This document shows positions 26,397 to 41,300 of a stretch of DNA of 64,000 bases, piece after piece (position 1 is the stretch's first letter; each line of letters starts with the position of its first letter). The position numbers and the translations under genes are program-made. The notes under the pieces are model-generated. The model made no database searches and was not told the origin of the DNA. It saw only the letters and a program-made list of their open reading frames with translations. Origin of the DNA: Pithys albifrons albifrons (Eukaryota > Chordata > Aves > Passeriformes > Thamnophilidae); assembly GCF_047495875.1 (NCBI RefSeq), contig NC_092467.1, positions 21,843,066 to 21,907,065 on the forward strand, read 5' to 3'.

Positions 26397-29300
26397 TAAA
26401 ACCATACAGATTTTCTCAGATCTGAGGATGACCACTGCAACATCAACCCTCAAATGGGAATTCCTTACAAATGGTTTCTGCACAAATATTATCACAATCG
26501 CGTGACAATAAGCATTGCCAAAGTCTATACTTTATTTAAACGTAGACCTCAATAGAGAAACAAGTGTCACTTTATACTGTTATCCTTTAACACAGAGAAT
26601 ACTCAAAACTGTTGTAAAATAATACAATTATTTCCCCAATGCCAATTATATATTAGCACTATGGTTCCAATTTCTTCTGTGGTATTCTAAGTTCTCACGG
26701 TCCTTTAATGAGACACACATATAAAGATTTTTGAAAACGTTTGGTGTAGAAGTATTTAGAACCTAACAATTATGAACCCTGGACTGCAGCCTACCATTCT
26801 TTTTCGTAATCTGCATGTATCGACAGAGTTGGCCTGCCCCTTGCCCTTTTTGTCTTCACATTTTATTGATCTATAGACTTCAACACTTCAAAGCAGAATC
26901 AGAAAATATCTATGTGCCAACATAAGAGAGGTGCTCTATTAGGTGATCAGCAGCTGATGCTTAACATCCTGCAGCCTGCACCCACAGCACTGGCAGCCTT
27001 AGCTGGCAACAATTAATTGGGCTGCAGACCTGGGCACTAATCCTGCTTCCACCCATTTCCAGGGGAGAATTCCACTGAGTTTTAGCAGAAGCAAGGCTGG
27101 GCTCTTTGAATAATAATTCATTCACAGCACTTCCTGACCTTGTGTGTCTCTCTCTGGCTCTGCAAAACAGCATGAGGGAATGGCCTTAGTCACCCAATGC
27201 TGTGCTTTTGTTCTCTCAAGGAATACAAAGGGAGAGAAAGTTACAAGAATGTACGTCAATATAGGACTGTTAGGAGATGCACAACAAGAAGAGATGGATT
27301 ATAATAAAGAAAAAAAAAAGAAGTTCTTTGAGGCTGCTTTCCCTGACAGTCTCAACATCACTTGATGGATTATTTGTCAGGGTTTGTCACCATTTTTTGT
27401 CACCATTTGTATCCAGTTTAAGCTACAATACCGTGGCAGGAATATGTGTATTTCAATGTCTAATCAGAATGGCCTGGTCTGTACACCTTCACTCTGAAGA
27501 GGGCGCAGTACAGCTTTTATTGTAGTTTTATTATCCATGATAGCATGATTCACTATTTGTGGTTCTCTTCTCAAACTTTCCTAATTTAAATAAGAATGGA
27601 ACTGTCTTATCTTTATTTTTACCCTTTGAAAAGAAAAAGTATTTACTCCTAATCCAAAGAAACCAAACTGAGGTCATTTAATCTTCAGCTGCATAATTTT
27701 AAGCCTGAAAGATGACCTCCATTTTTTTCAAAGGTCATACTTCATAAATCCTGTATTTCTGTACCCAGTTGTTCATATCTCACTGCTCCTATACATAAAA
27801 TAATTGAAACCTTTCTTATCTGCACTCTTGTATTTATAATTTCTGTACTTGCTCTTTAGACTTTGCAAATTTTAGGTGAAGAAAACTGAAGGCTATTTAA
27901 ATCCCAAGTATACAGTGGATGCCCCTAGAGTCTACAAAACTTAAAGAATCCCACTGTTTTAATCTACTAGATCAAACATAGTCACAACACAAGTGATTTT
28001 GCCACAATTCAATGTCCAAGGAAACTCGAGATCAGCATTCCTAGAGGTTAAGAAGTTGGCAGCCTAAACATTCCTTCTACCTTAAAATATCTTAAAAATT
28101 ATCTTTACTCATATATGGCAAGATTTGTTCCTGCTCTTCCAAAACTACTCTTTTTCACAGGACTGTGATAGACTTCATACTCCAAAATTATCAGTCAGTT
28201 GCTGGCAACATTCATATTTAAATACATTTTAAATCATCCTATTTGGTTGCCTTTTGGGGCCAAAAAAGGATTTTATTTTTGCTTTCAAAGAGTGGAGTAT
28301 TTGAATATGCAAAAAGAAGTCTGACATGTGCTATCACAATTTTTCCATCAATACAATTCATGTTTGATTTTTAAACGTATTTTTACTAAAATGTCCTATA
28401 ACATACATCAAATGCATGACACAGTACAATGTAAAATATATACCAAATATTTCAAGGCATAATAAATTAATGTACAACAAGTAGTTGGTGCCAGCATGAT
28501 GAATACACTTTCCTTAAGGACCTGAGGGTGTGTGTCTATTTAACTCTGTTCAGTGCCTGTATTTGCACGCCCCATTGAAGTTTATTAGAGCCCAAAACAC
28601 TGTGATGTGCAGCCCTGCTGTGCACATCAACTATCCTGCCCAAAGGGTTAACCTGCCCTAATCGCCAGAATTGTTGCAAAGTGTATGCAGTTAAATATGC
28701 TCTAAAAATCAAGGCATTTAAGTGCCTGTGTACTCATTTAGAATGAGATCTCAGTGTCTCAGACATAGCTGATAATATTTTGACAGAATCTGAAAGCCAA
28801 AACCTAAAGCATGGTCTACAACAGCCTTGTTCAGCCACAATGTAGAGCTGCACTTAAGGAACTGCTCTTTCTGTGTGTCTGACAGCAGTAAATCTGGCAA
28901 CCTTGCAGGACATATAACATTGCCACATATAATGTTGGGGGAGTAACACAGCTCAATAAAAGAGATCAGAAAGCTCTTTGGAAAGCTCCAAAGACTTGTA
29001 ATCTCCAACTCCTGTGCTTCTCTAAATATGTGCTTTAACAGCTCCTAGAGAAGGAACTCAAATGCTTTACACATCATTTCCATGCAAGAGTTGCAATTCA
29101 AGACTACAGATTGTGGTCTCTTTTGTTATTTGCTATCTGGGCTAAACCATCCTCCACCACGACCTGTCCAAGCAGAAGGGCTGGACTGAAGCACACTTAC
29201 GTGTTTTTCTGTTGGGCAGCTCTGCACAGCACAGTAAGTAGCTCAAATCCATTTCAGGGGCATAACTCTCCCAAATCCACTGTATATAACCTGAGTGTTA

Positions 29301-32300
29301 CACAGAACAGGGTCTGAAATTTCACTTTCAGCCATGCCTGAAAGTCAAGTGGCTGAAAGTGTTTGTGCACCTATCTCAAGGTTGAGTCCCCTCATTTTCA
29401 ACACTGCAGCACTTTCCAAAGTCCTACCCTGAAATTGCTGTCTGGACACTCAAGGTTAAAAACTATGGTTTGAACATTCTTGTTTCACTATCCCACTCTG
29501 CCATAAGGGATTAATACTCCTGTCCCCATTCAAAGCTTCTATGGCACTTGGAGATCCTCAGAAGCAAGGTGATATGTAAGCACAAAGTATTATTATTTAA
29601 TGAGTTGAGGGAAAGAACCTCCTGTTCCATAAAACGGGAAAGTTGTATGTGTGTAAAATATAAAAACAGCCACTTGAAACTGCATTTGAAGAACATAAAA
29701 GAAAATTGTTATTTGTTGAGGGTTTCTTTTCCTATTTTTTGAAACAAATTCAGCCTGATTAGAAAAGTACAATTTAGGCACCTATCACACTCAAAAGATT
29801 CTCTGTAGAATATTTTACTACTGTTTCAACATACAACCTGTGTCACTTAATTGGATGAGTATTTGCACAAATTGCACTAGTTAGCTATTATAAGATAATT
29901 ATTAAAAAGTTCCTCTTCACAAGTTTTAGCTAGAACAACATTAATTACGTGGCACAGACACCCACAGTGAAATGCAAGCCTTTGACACCTAGAACACCAT
30001 ACTGGAGTTCCTTACTACCAGTTTTGTATGGTGTGGGGGCTAAAATGCTACCTTTCCTTTTTCAGAATGAATTTAACTTTGCCTCCAAACTTCACCATTC
30101 TTTTCACAGTTTTGTTTCAAGTCTTGTCATGTCTAAATATGCTGCAACATTAGCACATCTCTTCTTTTGTGACTTAATGTTGTAATTTAAAAGGAAAATG
30201 GAAGAGTAATTACTGATGCAATAATAAAACATGAACACACTGTAGATAACTCTATGGAATTTTAACTAGGAAATGTAGGTTCACAGAATTATCCTGTCCT
30301 CCTTTCAATGAGTTGTCACCCAGTGCACATTTTACTTTCATGAATTTAATATTTTGAACACTGTCAACTTTGTCTTCATATTTCACAAGCATAAACATAA
30401 AGCAAATATAATGCTGCTAAATAAGAGCTTGAAATACAATCTTCTTACAGAAATATGTATGTCTAAACCAGCTTCTCTTGTTATTGATTGCTCTATGCAA
30501 AAATATGAAAACATAAATACTAGGAGCTGATTTGTTTTAATTTCTTTGCACTTAGACATGGCCTCAGCCTAAAGAAGGATCCAACCAGACTCTGACAGTT
30601 AAAGATTAACAGTCCTGCCATACCAACAAGCTTGACAAAGGAGCTTAACTTAATCCTTAAGGCAGTATAAGATGTCTTATGTGTATTACTGCATAGGAGC
30701 ACAAGTTTAATAAACACAGCGGAATGTAATTTTCAGTAGTTTTACTGATGTCAAGTACGAGATATGAAACAAAAAATAATTTGACAGATCTATTTGTTTT
30801 CCAAGGAAAACTATTTTTAAAGATTAGTTTTACTTTGAATTTCAAAGTCTCAGTGCTTTGCACAGACTGGTATACAAAAAAGCAATTCCAAAAAAAAAAA
30901 AAGGCAGATGCAACCTCATCATTCACAATCATGGGGTGATGGGACTCAAATTCAGCTGAACTGGAGACTGGCTTAAACACTGCTCTATTATAGATGGTTT
31001 TACCTCTGACCTCAGTCACAAGATTTTCCTGTGAACAGTACATTCAATTTTGAAAAGTTCTGAGAACTTAACTGTTGGTCCTTGGACTTGGTATGACATG
31101 GATGAGATCACATCTTGCACCTTCAAATAGAATTAATCTTCTTCTTTTTATTTGCTACAGACTGTGAAAATTAACCATCATACCTGAAAGTTCAAATGTT
31201 AGGACATTAATTGTCATATTAAAACAATTTTATTCACATTATGCACTACAAATATGGTATGTCATCTTCATAACACACTGAAAAATATCTCTAGAAAGTG
31301 GCTTAATCAAAAAAAATCGTTTCTGAGAAACTTTAATAAAGCTGATGCATCGTATCATCAATCAATTTATTCTACATGTGTCTGAGAGCACTGATATAAG
31401 TATAATGGCTCTGCCTCTTTTTAGCATGAACTCTACTTCTAAGGTGCTCCTAATGCAGCTGTTTCACTGTGTTCCATAGCAATATGAAACCTCAAAGACA
31501 GGTTTTCAGGTCCTGTGAATTGTCTCAAACCTAGATTTCATCTGAAGAGACGTGCTATTACAGGTTATATGTATATGTACGTATAGGATATCCATCCTGA
31601 CAGCACTGAGAGCACTGACAAGAAAGACTGGGAGCCAGCTGCACCTTCTACTGAAGCCCAGGATGCTGCACATTCAGTGTCTTTCATGAGAGCAGAAATA
31701 TGATCCCTACACTTACAGGTGGGTAACAAGCCGTGCAAAGTTTCAAATCTGCGCAGCTGGGAGTGAAAGGTGATTCTGAAGCCTCATTTCACTTTCCAGG
31801 CCAAAATGTCCACAGGCATAATTAAAGATACCCTGAAAGCTGTTCTGTATTGCACAAACTGCTGCAGATCAAAAGGATCACTGTGCTGGAAGAAATCAGA
31901 CACATTAATACCAGAGATACCCTCCTGGCTCTGATATGCCTCCTTCACATCTACCAGCTGCACAAAGTACCTCAATTATGCCCTTAAACCATCAGGGATA
32001 CACCAACACTACCCCAAGAAAGAATATTCAGCATATCTATATCATTGCTTCTTTGCACTGCTACTGAGACATAAAGCAGATACAGCAAAAGCAAAAACTG
32101 TAGCTCTAGTTTTGATTCTACTTGTAAAAAACCAGAGCTTTTGGCTATTCATAAAAATTAAATCAAAATTAAATCTATTAATATGATAATTACATATGGA
32201 AAGAGTAACATTAAGGCTCAAAAGCTCAGTAGTCTCATTAATGAAGATATTCCTAAATATCCTTTCAGCAAAAATTTTTTACTGACCAAAATTAAGATAA

Positions 32301-35300
32301 AAGTCATGAATATTTCCAAAGAAATACATACATGGTAAGAATACCCAAAAACTACAAATGAAAACACAAACATAACAAATTAAATAACCTAGGCATATAG
32401 AAACAGCCACACTACAAGCAAAAAAATCTCATGGCTTCATTCTCAAACATTTTTTTCTAAAGCAAAGCGATTAAAATCTTTTAATTATCTGTCCAGTGAA
32501 AACAGCAGGTAAGTGGTGACTCAGATGACTAAATCATACTCTGTGAACCTAATTTAGTGTATCATTTCAAACTTTGAAAACCTGATCCACAACATCATCT
32601 GTCATACTAGGCTGCAGTACAAAAGAGAAATGATGAAAAATAGTCTTTTATGTTAAGTGTACTAAATATGTGGCAATCCCAGTGACCAAAACTGAAGTAA
32701 CAAGAGTACTGTGAGTCATATTCCCCCATTGTGCAAGGTAGAAAAATCTAGGTAGAGGACTAAAAATGCTCCTCTGGAGCAGGGTTACGAAAACACTAGG
32801 ATATGGACTAGAAGGCTTTCGCAGTGAGATGGAAACAAATACTGACCATGCTCTGTACAGCCAAGCACAAGCAAGATCTGCTCGTGAGCTGATTGTAGGA
32901 CTCACAGAAGTTCTATGTATAAGCTACATAACCACACCACATATGCTGCTGAGCCCAGGATAATAAACCCTGCCTCTCAGTCAAGCTTATTAGTTCTGGC
33001 TTAGCAACATGCTAAGTAAGTGCAGCAGCTCTGCTGCCAGATCAGAGTCTGTGCATCTCCAACCAGCTCACAGGGAGGGCAGAGCATGCTCTTGTCTGCT
33101 GGCAAAATCCCATGCAGACATATGCTCAGCCATCATGGCAGCTGGCACTCGCAAACCCTCACTCAAGTGCTGCTTGTTATGTACAGTCCCATTCACGTCC
33201 GAGGTAGTTCTCATGGATAATGTGAGCAATATTATAACAAACTGTCTCAGTCTTCATAAGGCTCATGAATCACTATTAAAAACAGAAAGAAATCTGGAAC
33301 AGTGTTACAAAGAGCATAGCTAAGTAGATGAACAAGTGGAAATGGCAGTGACTTTGCCATAGGTTTTTTATTTGCAAAATATATTTTGGATAGTCATCAA
33401 TACTATCAACAATAACCATTTTATCAAATATTAGTGTTAAGAAATAAATTATCTAAATAAAACACAATATGTTTTGTTATGCTTTGTTTTTTAAAAAAGA
33501 GTTCACCTGAATTTATCCAGGCACACGCAGATGAGCTGAGGAAGGACAGGCAGTACTAACTCTCTGTTGCTCTGGCAGCTGCATTCAGACCACTGGCTGC
33601 ATTTTGGGGTTTTATGTTTTTATTTCAAAGTCAACCAATATGCTGAGTTGTGTAAAACTCACCCTTTTGCAGTATTATTAGGACTAAAATGGCCAAAAGC
33701 TTTTTCATAAGGACTGTGGACAAGTCTTAGAAATCAGGTTTTCTAAACATGTCTTTTCTGTGGCTGAATGGTCAGTCTCTGCAAATACAAGATGTATATA
33801 GTTTGGATGGGTAAAGAACAGCTAGTATTTCCAATGCAGTTTGAGACCCTGGCACTGCACTTGAGAACTGCCCAGAAGTGTTCCAGGCATGTCATTACCA
33901 CCACTCCCCTGGAATAGTGTAGCTTCAGCCCCTGTATTTCCAAGACTTGTGCAGGGTTTCAGCCTGTCTTGAGCCCAAATACCACAGGAAGTACAGCTCC
34001 AGAAGAAATGTACCTGCCAAAGGTCAGGATTTACTTGCTTAGATACAGCAAGACTGTTCTGCTTTCAAGCTAACAAGCCTGTCTCGAACTACACTACCAA
34101 GACTTACTGACCTAGCTTTGGAATCTCTGCATCATTTCATCAGCCCGTAGCTACATCCTACCTCCCTCTCCACTGCCTCAATCATGTGCTTCCTCAGATG
34201 CTCATTTTTTGTAAAAGTCACAGGGCTGAAGTTTATTGAAATGGAATAAAAATGTCTATCCACAGAGAATGGTAGTGCAGGTGAGAAAGTTTAGAAGGTA
34301 ATGAGCCTGGGTGTAACTCATGTCACTGTCTGCAAAACACAGATTGGTCTCAAACTGGGAGAAAAGGTTTTAACCTCATGTAGGCAAACTGGTAAGCAGC
34401 ATGTACTTGGTGATGAATGTAGTCTCCAGAACCTTATTTTTCAGCCAGCCATTTCTTAAGCATAACAACAGTCCTTTAACTTTCCTGTGCACAAAGCTTG
34501 GTATGGATGTACATTTGCACAAACTTGCACTATGGAATTTTAATTTTCTTTAGAGATAACTCTTAGACTGATGCTCTCCTGAATGTTATTACATCAACTT
34601 TTATGTCCTGCTATAGCTGAGGGTAAGATATATTCTAATTTAATACTGTCCAACAGTAAAAAATTTACAGAATATTTTGTTCCTGCAATATTAACATCAT
34701 GCCAATACCTGAGGATGCTAATAACACGCAAAAATCAAAATATATTATTTGCCTGACAAAAATGCATAGTCCAAATATGTCGACTAGTTCTTGAGAAACA
34801 TTTTCCTCTTCTTTTCCAGGTTATTTCTAACAAAGCCACCCATTCAGTAATGGAAATTTTTGTACAGCTGCAATGAATTCCTAACGTGTTGTATTCAACA
34901 ACAAAGCACACATTTATATATTCTTGTTCTGTGCTATTTACAACACTTCAGATTATTAAATCTAAATTAAGAAAACCTGATTTATGCTGTCTGTATACCA
35001 CATAAACTCATTACTGTTCCCTTTCCTTGGACAATGAATATTTTGCACTAGTTCACTGCCATTGTGAAAAAATATTCTAATAATCTATTAAATATATCAG
35101 TTTGTCCTCTGTGTTTTAAAACAACTAAATCTTATTATGAAGTTTTTTTTTATGAAGTTTTCTTACAAGGTTCCAGTACTCAGTATTCATTGTTACATTT
35201 AATATACACATTGTGTTTCTCTCAACAGTCGATGTCACTCTGAATACAGCCCAGACAGTAACAGTGTTACCAGATTTGCCTCACCTCAGCTCAAATGGTA

Positions 35301-38300
35301 TATTCTCTATAGGACTGTGTACATGTTTCTCAGTGCTCAATTCTGGCTGTCATGTAGAGCATCAACCGGCACCTCTGAGCTCCACTTCTCTATTTGTACT
35401 TTCCACTTCTGTTGCAAACAGACTCTCTGAAGGCAGGAGGTTTCGGCTTTGACTTCTTCCCTCACTTCCTATGTGACTTTTAACCGTATTAGGCTATTTT
35501 CAGAACGACAATGGAGAACAATTAACTGCAGTTTCTGAACTGAAAATATTTGCTTTTCCAGCTGGTAGTAAACTTCAGTGGTTAACCGGGTATTAACACC
35601 TCAAGCTTTAACTATTAGAGCACAAGAGTGATGACTAATGGAGATGGCTTAGGGATGAGGAGAAATGGAGTGAGGTGAAATATTATGTTGCTTCACCTCA
35701 CCTTCAAAGCAGCTTTTGTGCTGTCACATCTGCTTATATCAGCACCAAACGACTGCTGATTTGATCATAATTGCCCTAATTAGAAGCTCAATTATTACAC
35801 TCAGTTCTTCATATCAATGCCACCTCAGCATCAAGGATGTGCATACAGAGCGTTACTGAGCAATGCAGGTTAAACTAATAAGGAAGGTCACTGGGAAAAG
35901 GAAACTACCTGCAGTCTATTGTTTTGAGGATATCACATAGTTAGGATGACACTCAATATCCACTTATGCCCCAGGACAAGCAGAAAGGGAGAACTTAAAG
36001 AACTCTATTGAGAGATATCCATCAGCTGTGAGCAAAAATTACATTTCCTGTCATTGAAAATCTCATTTAGTTCAGACTTGCTTCCACCAAGGATTAAAAT
36101 CCTTCAAAAGAACACTTTGTCTTCATGGGAAGATGAAAATAGCTTAAAATTCTCACAGTGAAAGATCATGTGAAAATGAAGTGCACAATATGGCAACTTT
36201 AAAGGGTTATCAAATATAATATACTTCAACACATACCAGAAACACAAAGGTGGTAATTGAAATTAATGATGTAAATGAAGAAGGAAAAAAAATTAAGGGA
36301 TTTTGCAGGAGAGATGAGCAAATCTCACAAGCAGATAAAGTGTCCCCAATTCACTGCCTGGAAGTATTTTGTATATACATCCAATTAACAATTTTGCATG
36401 TTCACAAAAGAAGACAGGTAAGGAGACAGCATATTTATTCATCCTTCACTCTTCATGATTCAGGATAAAGGCTATAATCTAGAAACAATCAAAAACAGCA
36501 GTCCAAAACAAACAAAAACATCTTTGTGCTTCTGCAATTTTTCTTCCACCAAGAAAAAAAGAACTTTGTCTCAGTTGTAAAAATAAGATAACATATTATG
36601 ATCCATATATTGTATCAGATCTTGCTGTGAGATGTTACTTGTTTAAAATGTAAGAAAATTAAAACACAACTTTGCATCAACTGTTTTGAGCTGACCATGT
36701 GCATAGTTATGTTTGCAATGAAATCCATCATCAACATTTTGTGATACAGTCTCTGAAATAATCACTTTGCTTCAATTTCTATGAAAGAATAAAGCTACAT
36801 CACAAAATGTCACAAATTACATGGGGTAAGGTCTTCACCTGGTATAAACTCCAATACTTTCTCTTGTTTTCAGTATTACAAAAATTATTTTCTCTCCTGT
36901 ATCTTCTCAATAACTAGTAAATGATAAGAACACATTAGTTGTGGTTGGGTAGGTTCTTATGCATCATGTTACATTAATGATCATTTACATCACCATGCAC
37001 TAGATGTATACCAAACATCTTTCAGTTTTCAGACACATCTCAGCATTTAATAGTATCTTTTTTGAGACTAATAGTATCTCTTGAGATTAATAATATCTCT
37101 TTTGAGACTATTTTTTAAGACGCACATTCTGACCTCTGCCTAGACTCAGTATCCCTACTGGTTAGATTTTATCTTTAACAGCACTTATTTTAGAAAGAAT
37201 TAGGTAATACCAGTAACTGTAAAATGTTACTTGTTTTTATTAACCTGATAGCCAACATTTGTGTTCTCTCTCACACACTGGAGTCAGAATTCTACAAAAG
37301 ATGTGTCCAACTACAGAATATGGCCTTTTTCATAAAATAAATGTATGATCTGCACAGCTAACTGACATCTACATGTAAACATTTAAAAATACTTGAAGAT
37401 ATTCCAAGCAGGAGCAGTGCCAGGTTAGAACTATTGGCTCTTCGCACAGATGCCAAGCAACCTGGAAAACAGGAGTATGTACCATCATTCCCTGTCATGG
37501 TTGTGTGCTCTGTATTGTACACCATGTGTCAGCATCTAGTGCACACAGAAACTGTTAAAAACTTTAGACAAGGGTCATCAAAATGAAGGAACCCAGTACT
37601 ACGATTTGTTAGGCTGAGAAAGCCCTCTACTGCAATAGCTCAAAGTAAGGAAATAAAAAGCACAGGACAGTCATTATTCAAAAGGTGGGTAAATCTGGTA
37701 AAACAATTGGCTCCACTCTCAGCATGTGGATATTCAGTTGCATTCCCTGATTGTCATGATCCATTTTTTTTTATCAGTCAACTTTATAGGGGTTTAAATA
37801 AACCTACAGTTTATCAGTGCAAAAGGTAACTATGATACCTAAAAGTACAAAGAAAAAGCGAAGTAGCCAACAAAACACTAAGCAAGGGGTTCTTTGGACT
37901 TTCACCTTGTGTAAGTCCCGGACAGATGGAAGTGTCCCAAGTAAGGTTATTCCAGAATAAAGTCTCCCCCTTGTGGATCTCTCACATAATAAAAGCTCCA
38001 TCAAATACTTAATTGCATAATAACGTTTGTGTTCCTTTCTTCACAGGTAAGAACTTCAGGGGCAAATAGGAATATGTAATGAAATCATGGTACATGGTTT
38101 CCTTAACTCAGTGGGCTTGATCCCACCTCAGACAAGACAAGCTGTTTTACTGAATACTTCATGATTCTGTGATAAAGTCCCTTAAAAGACACTAACACCC
38201 TCAAAATAATTTAATTCCTTCTCATCTCTATGTAAATTAATATGAGGACTGGTTTAGTGACCCCTCCACTCAAAACTATTCAGTCCCAAACCAACAGTGG

Positions 38301-41300
38301 TTTGACCACATAAAAATTCATATTCCAAACTCTTTTGATTTAATACTTACTAAAAATAGTATCAAATATGTAAAGATTACCATCTATTTTAAGCACACAA
38401 AGTTTACTATCCTAGAAAAAATAGTTTCATCCAAGAGCAATTTTTTGCATCTCAGAGATTAAGGAGCTATAGCACTATTTGCAGAATGGCTCTTTTTCAA
38501 ACACTTCATTAACTACACAATCCTCTGATCTGCATTAATTTCAAGGGATCACAAAGATTTCTTTGCATATGATAATGCGAATTATCATAAATTAAGAAAT
38601 CATTGTGATCACTTAAAATATCATGTTGATCTCAATGCACTCAAGGTATTTAGATGTTGTTCTAAGAAATCATGCATTTTGTTTGGAAGATTAAATTTTC
38701 TAAGAAACAAAATCCTTGATGGCTTGAAATAGTATTCAATTACATACGTGACAAACTGATATTTTATTCAGAGTACCAACTGTAGAGTCAATACTGGGTG
38801 AAAAGCTTTTTAACTATCCAGAGATATATTCTCACATTCATTTCAGAATAGTATTATAATGGTTAAATATTTATTTCTTGCAAGTTCTGAAATAGTGCTA
38901 GGTTTCCTACTTTCATTAACAGTCTCTTATTTGTATGCAGTAATTGCCTTAAAAATATTAGCATTGTAATTTCTTCCTAGCGCTATGATAAATAAACAGA
39001 AAGGCTTATCCCCATGCCACCCTACGGAAGAGCAGAATTCTGCTTCCCTTGATGCCAGTGACAAAATCTCTTTAATTTCAGGATTACACACAAAGAATTC
39101 ATGAAAGATGTCAGTTCAACAGTCTAGGACTCTGGTCCCTTCTAACTGCAGAACAGACGCAGTAGCTGAGCAGTGCTACACCCTGTCAACGTGCCTCAAA
39201 GTAGAAGAGAAGCTGCAGCTACTTCACTTTGTTTCAGTCCTTGACCTCTCAATAGCAACTATCAGTAAACCATATTTTCTGTTCCAAATATAGGATTTTC
39301 TAGGATGCAACATCTGGCTATTTGGAACAAAAAAAGATACTATTTATTTGTTTCAAACATCCATCAACAATGACTGTCAACTGCTATTGCTCTGGGACAT
39401 GCAGAGGCAAAATAACAAGAATCCACTTGAATCTCTGAATCCATGGCATTTCTGAATTTTTTTAAGAGTTCAGTTCAACAAAACTTAAGTATGCACTGCT
39501 AAACTGTGACAGGCTACTAAAGACAAGTACACGGGTTTCAGTCTCTGATGTTTGACTCACAGAAAAATAAGCCTGCAGAAACCATGAAGGCAAAGAAACA
39601 AAACATTACAAATCTGACCAAAAGACAAGGAACTCCTGCAAAAAACTCTTCAATCCAGTAAAAAGAATGTTACATATTTTGCTGTATTCTCAGAGCCTGC
39701 CTGCTTCTCTTGACAGAATGGATGCGAAACTATAGTTCTTACTGAATATAAAAGGAGAAAAATAATTTGTAATTACAATATCGCAAGCTGCATTTCAAAA
39801 TCATTGGTACTTTACTCAAAGTGCCTTGGTTTTCTGGCAAATGGTCTCCATATATGATCATCCAGCACTACTGAATGAGCTGTATTGCTACTGCTAGTAG
39901 TGACAGACATGTGTAATATGTGGTATTTCACAACGTGGACAATTGTTAAATTTTATCGCTGAAAAGCAATGTCTATACTACCATATACTTACACATCTCC
40001 TGTAAGTGTTAATACTCACACAGTATATGGACTAATACTAAGTACAGTACTTATTACATAACTTCTACATATATGTGCATACTTACTCTCATTAAATGCA
40101 TAACATTTGGGTACAACACCACAAACATCAAATAAGATTTTTGTATTAAAGCAAATTATGAGATCCAGAAACAAGAATATGTTTCAGCTCCTACATCTCT
40201 ATGATCCAGTAATTTAGACTACTGCTAACTGTCTTTCATGCATGAACACATACCAAGGATGAATTTTGTATCACAGTCATTCAGCTTCAGGTCATTCAAC
40301 TTGATAGATAATCCCAAAATTCTATATGGGAAATTAAGGAGGCTGTACTGTAAAAAATTTACCATTCATTGTCATTTCACACCATCACCTCTGTGCTATC
40401 AAAATAACATGTACCACTGCTGAAGTTATTCCTCTCTTACCTTTCCAAGCCTCTTGTCCTCAAACAGCAGGTACTTTTCATCTCCTTCCAGACCTCCCTG
40501 TCTCTTCACATGTCATGTTCTTCTCACAGCTGCAGAATTTTAACTTGCTCTCTTTATAGTCCCTAAACTTCCCTGATTCCCTCATTTCCTCTTAGTTTGG
40601 GCTGGACTTTCACGATACCTGCTATTCAAGTTGTCTTCTCTGCAGTTTCCAGTGTCCCACCCAAAACACGTGTTCTCTGAAAATGTTTCACAGTTTCTCA
40701 GTTATTGCAGTCTCTCTCCCTGTTCTCACCATAACCTGCATCCTTCTTTCAAACCAGCAATGCCTGTGATTTTTTGCATTCTCCATTTTTTTTTTATTCT
40801 GCAGGAAGTTTACATATTCTGGGATTTTAAATCCATGTCAAGAATATGAATTAGTAAATTAAATTGCTAAAACAAATACACTATCAAGAGTTAAAGCCCT
40901 CCTCTTCCCCATCATCCCCTTATGTTAATACAGTGTCCTCACTGCTCTGTATACTACAGTGGCACAGCTCTCTGCATGATCCCATGTGCATTAAAATAAG
41001 ACAAAGCAAGCTGGGAACATAGCACAAATTGTAGAGTATACTTTTTGACCCACAGATGTTATGTGGAAAAGTTATTAAACCTTCAGCAGATTATTATTGT
41101 GAGGCATGAGCTGGGTGAAATAAAATTCAGAAATGGAGTATCTGTGGGGTTTGGGCCATATTGCAATATATTAAAAAGCTGGAGGATCATACTTCTCCCA
41201 AACATTGCGAAACATTAAAATTACCCTGGAAAATAATAAACACAGAACAGTGATTTTAAGTATGGTCTGTTAATGAGGAGTGTTTGTGAGTCAGGAGAAA

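Noticed and set aside
30889..30902. A-run as the tail of a processed pseudogene
   Set aside because: The sequence upstream is not recognisable as coding on the plus strand, and no flanking target duplication was found.
37540..37650. Possible CR1 internal fragment (AAGGGTCATCAAAATGAAGG, TTAGGCTGAGAAAGC)
   Set aside because: Words loosely resemble CR1, but neither the diagnostic 3' end nor a continuous alignment can be seen by eye.
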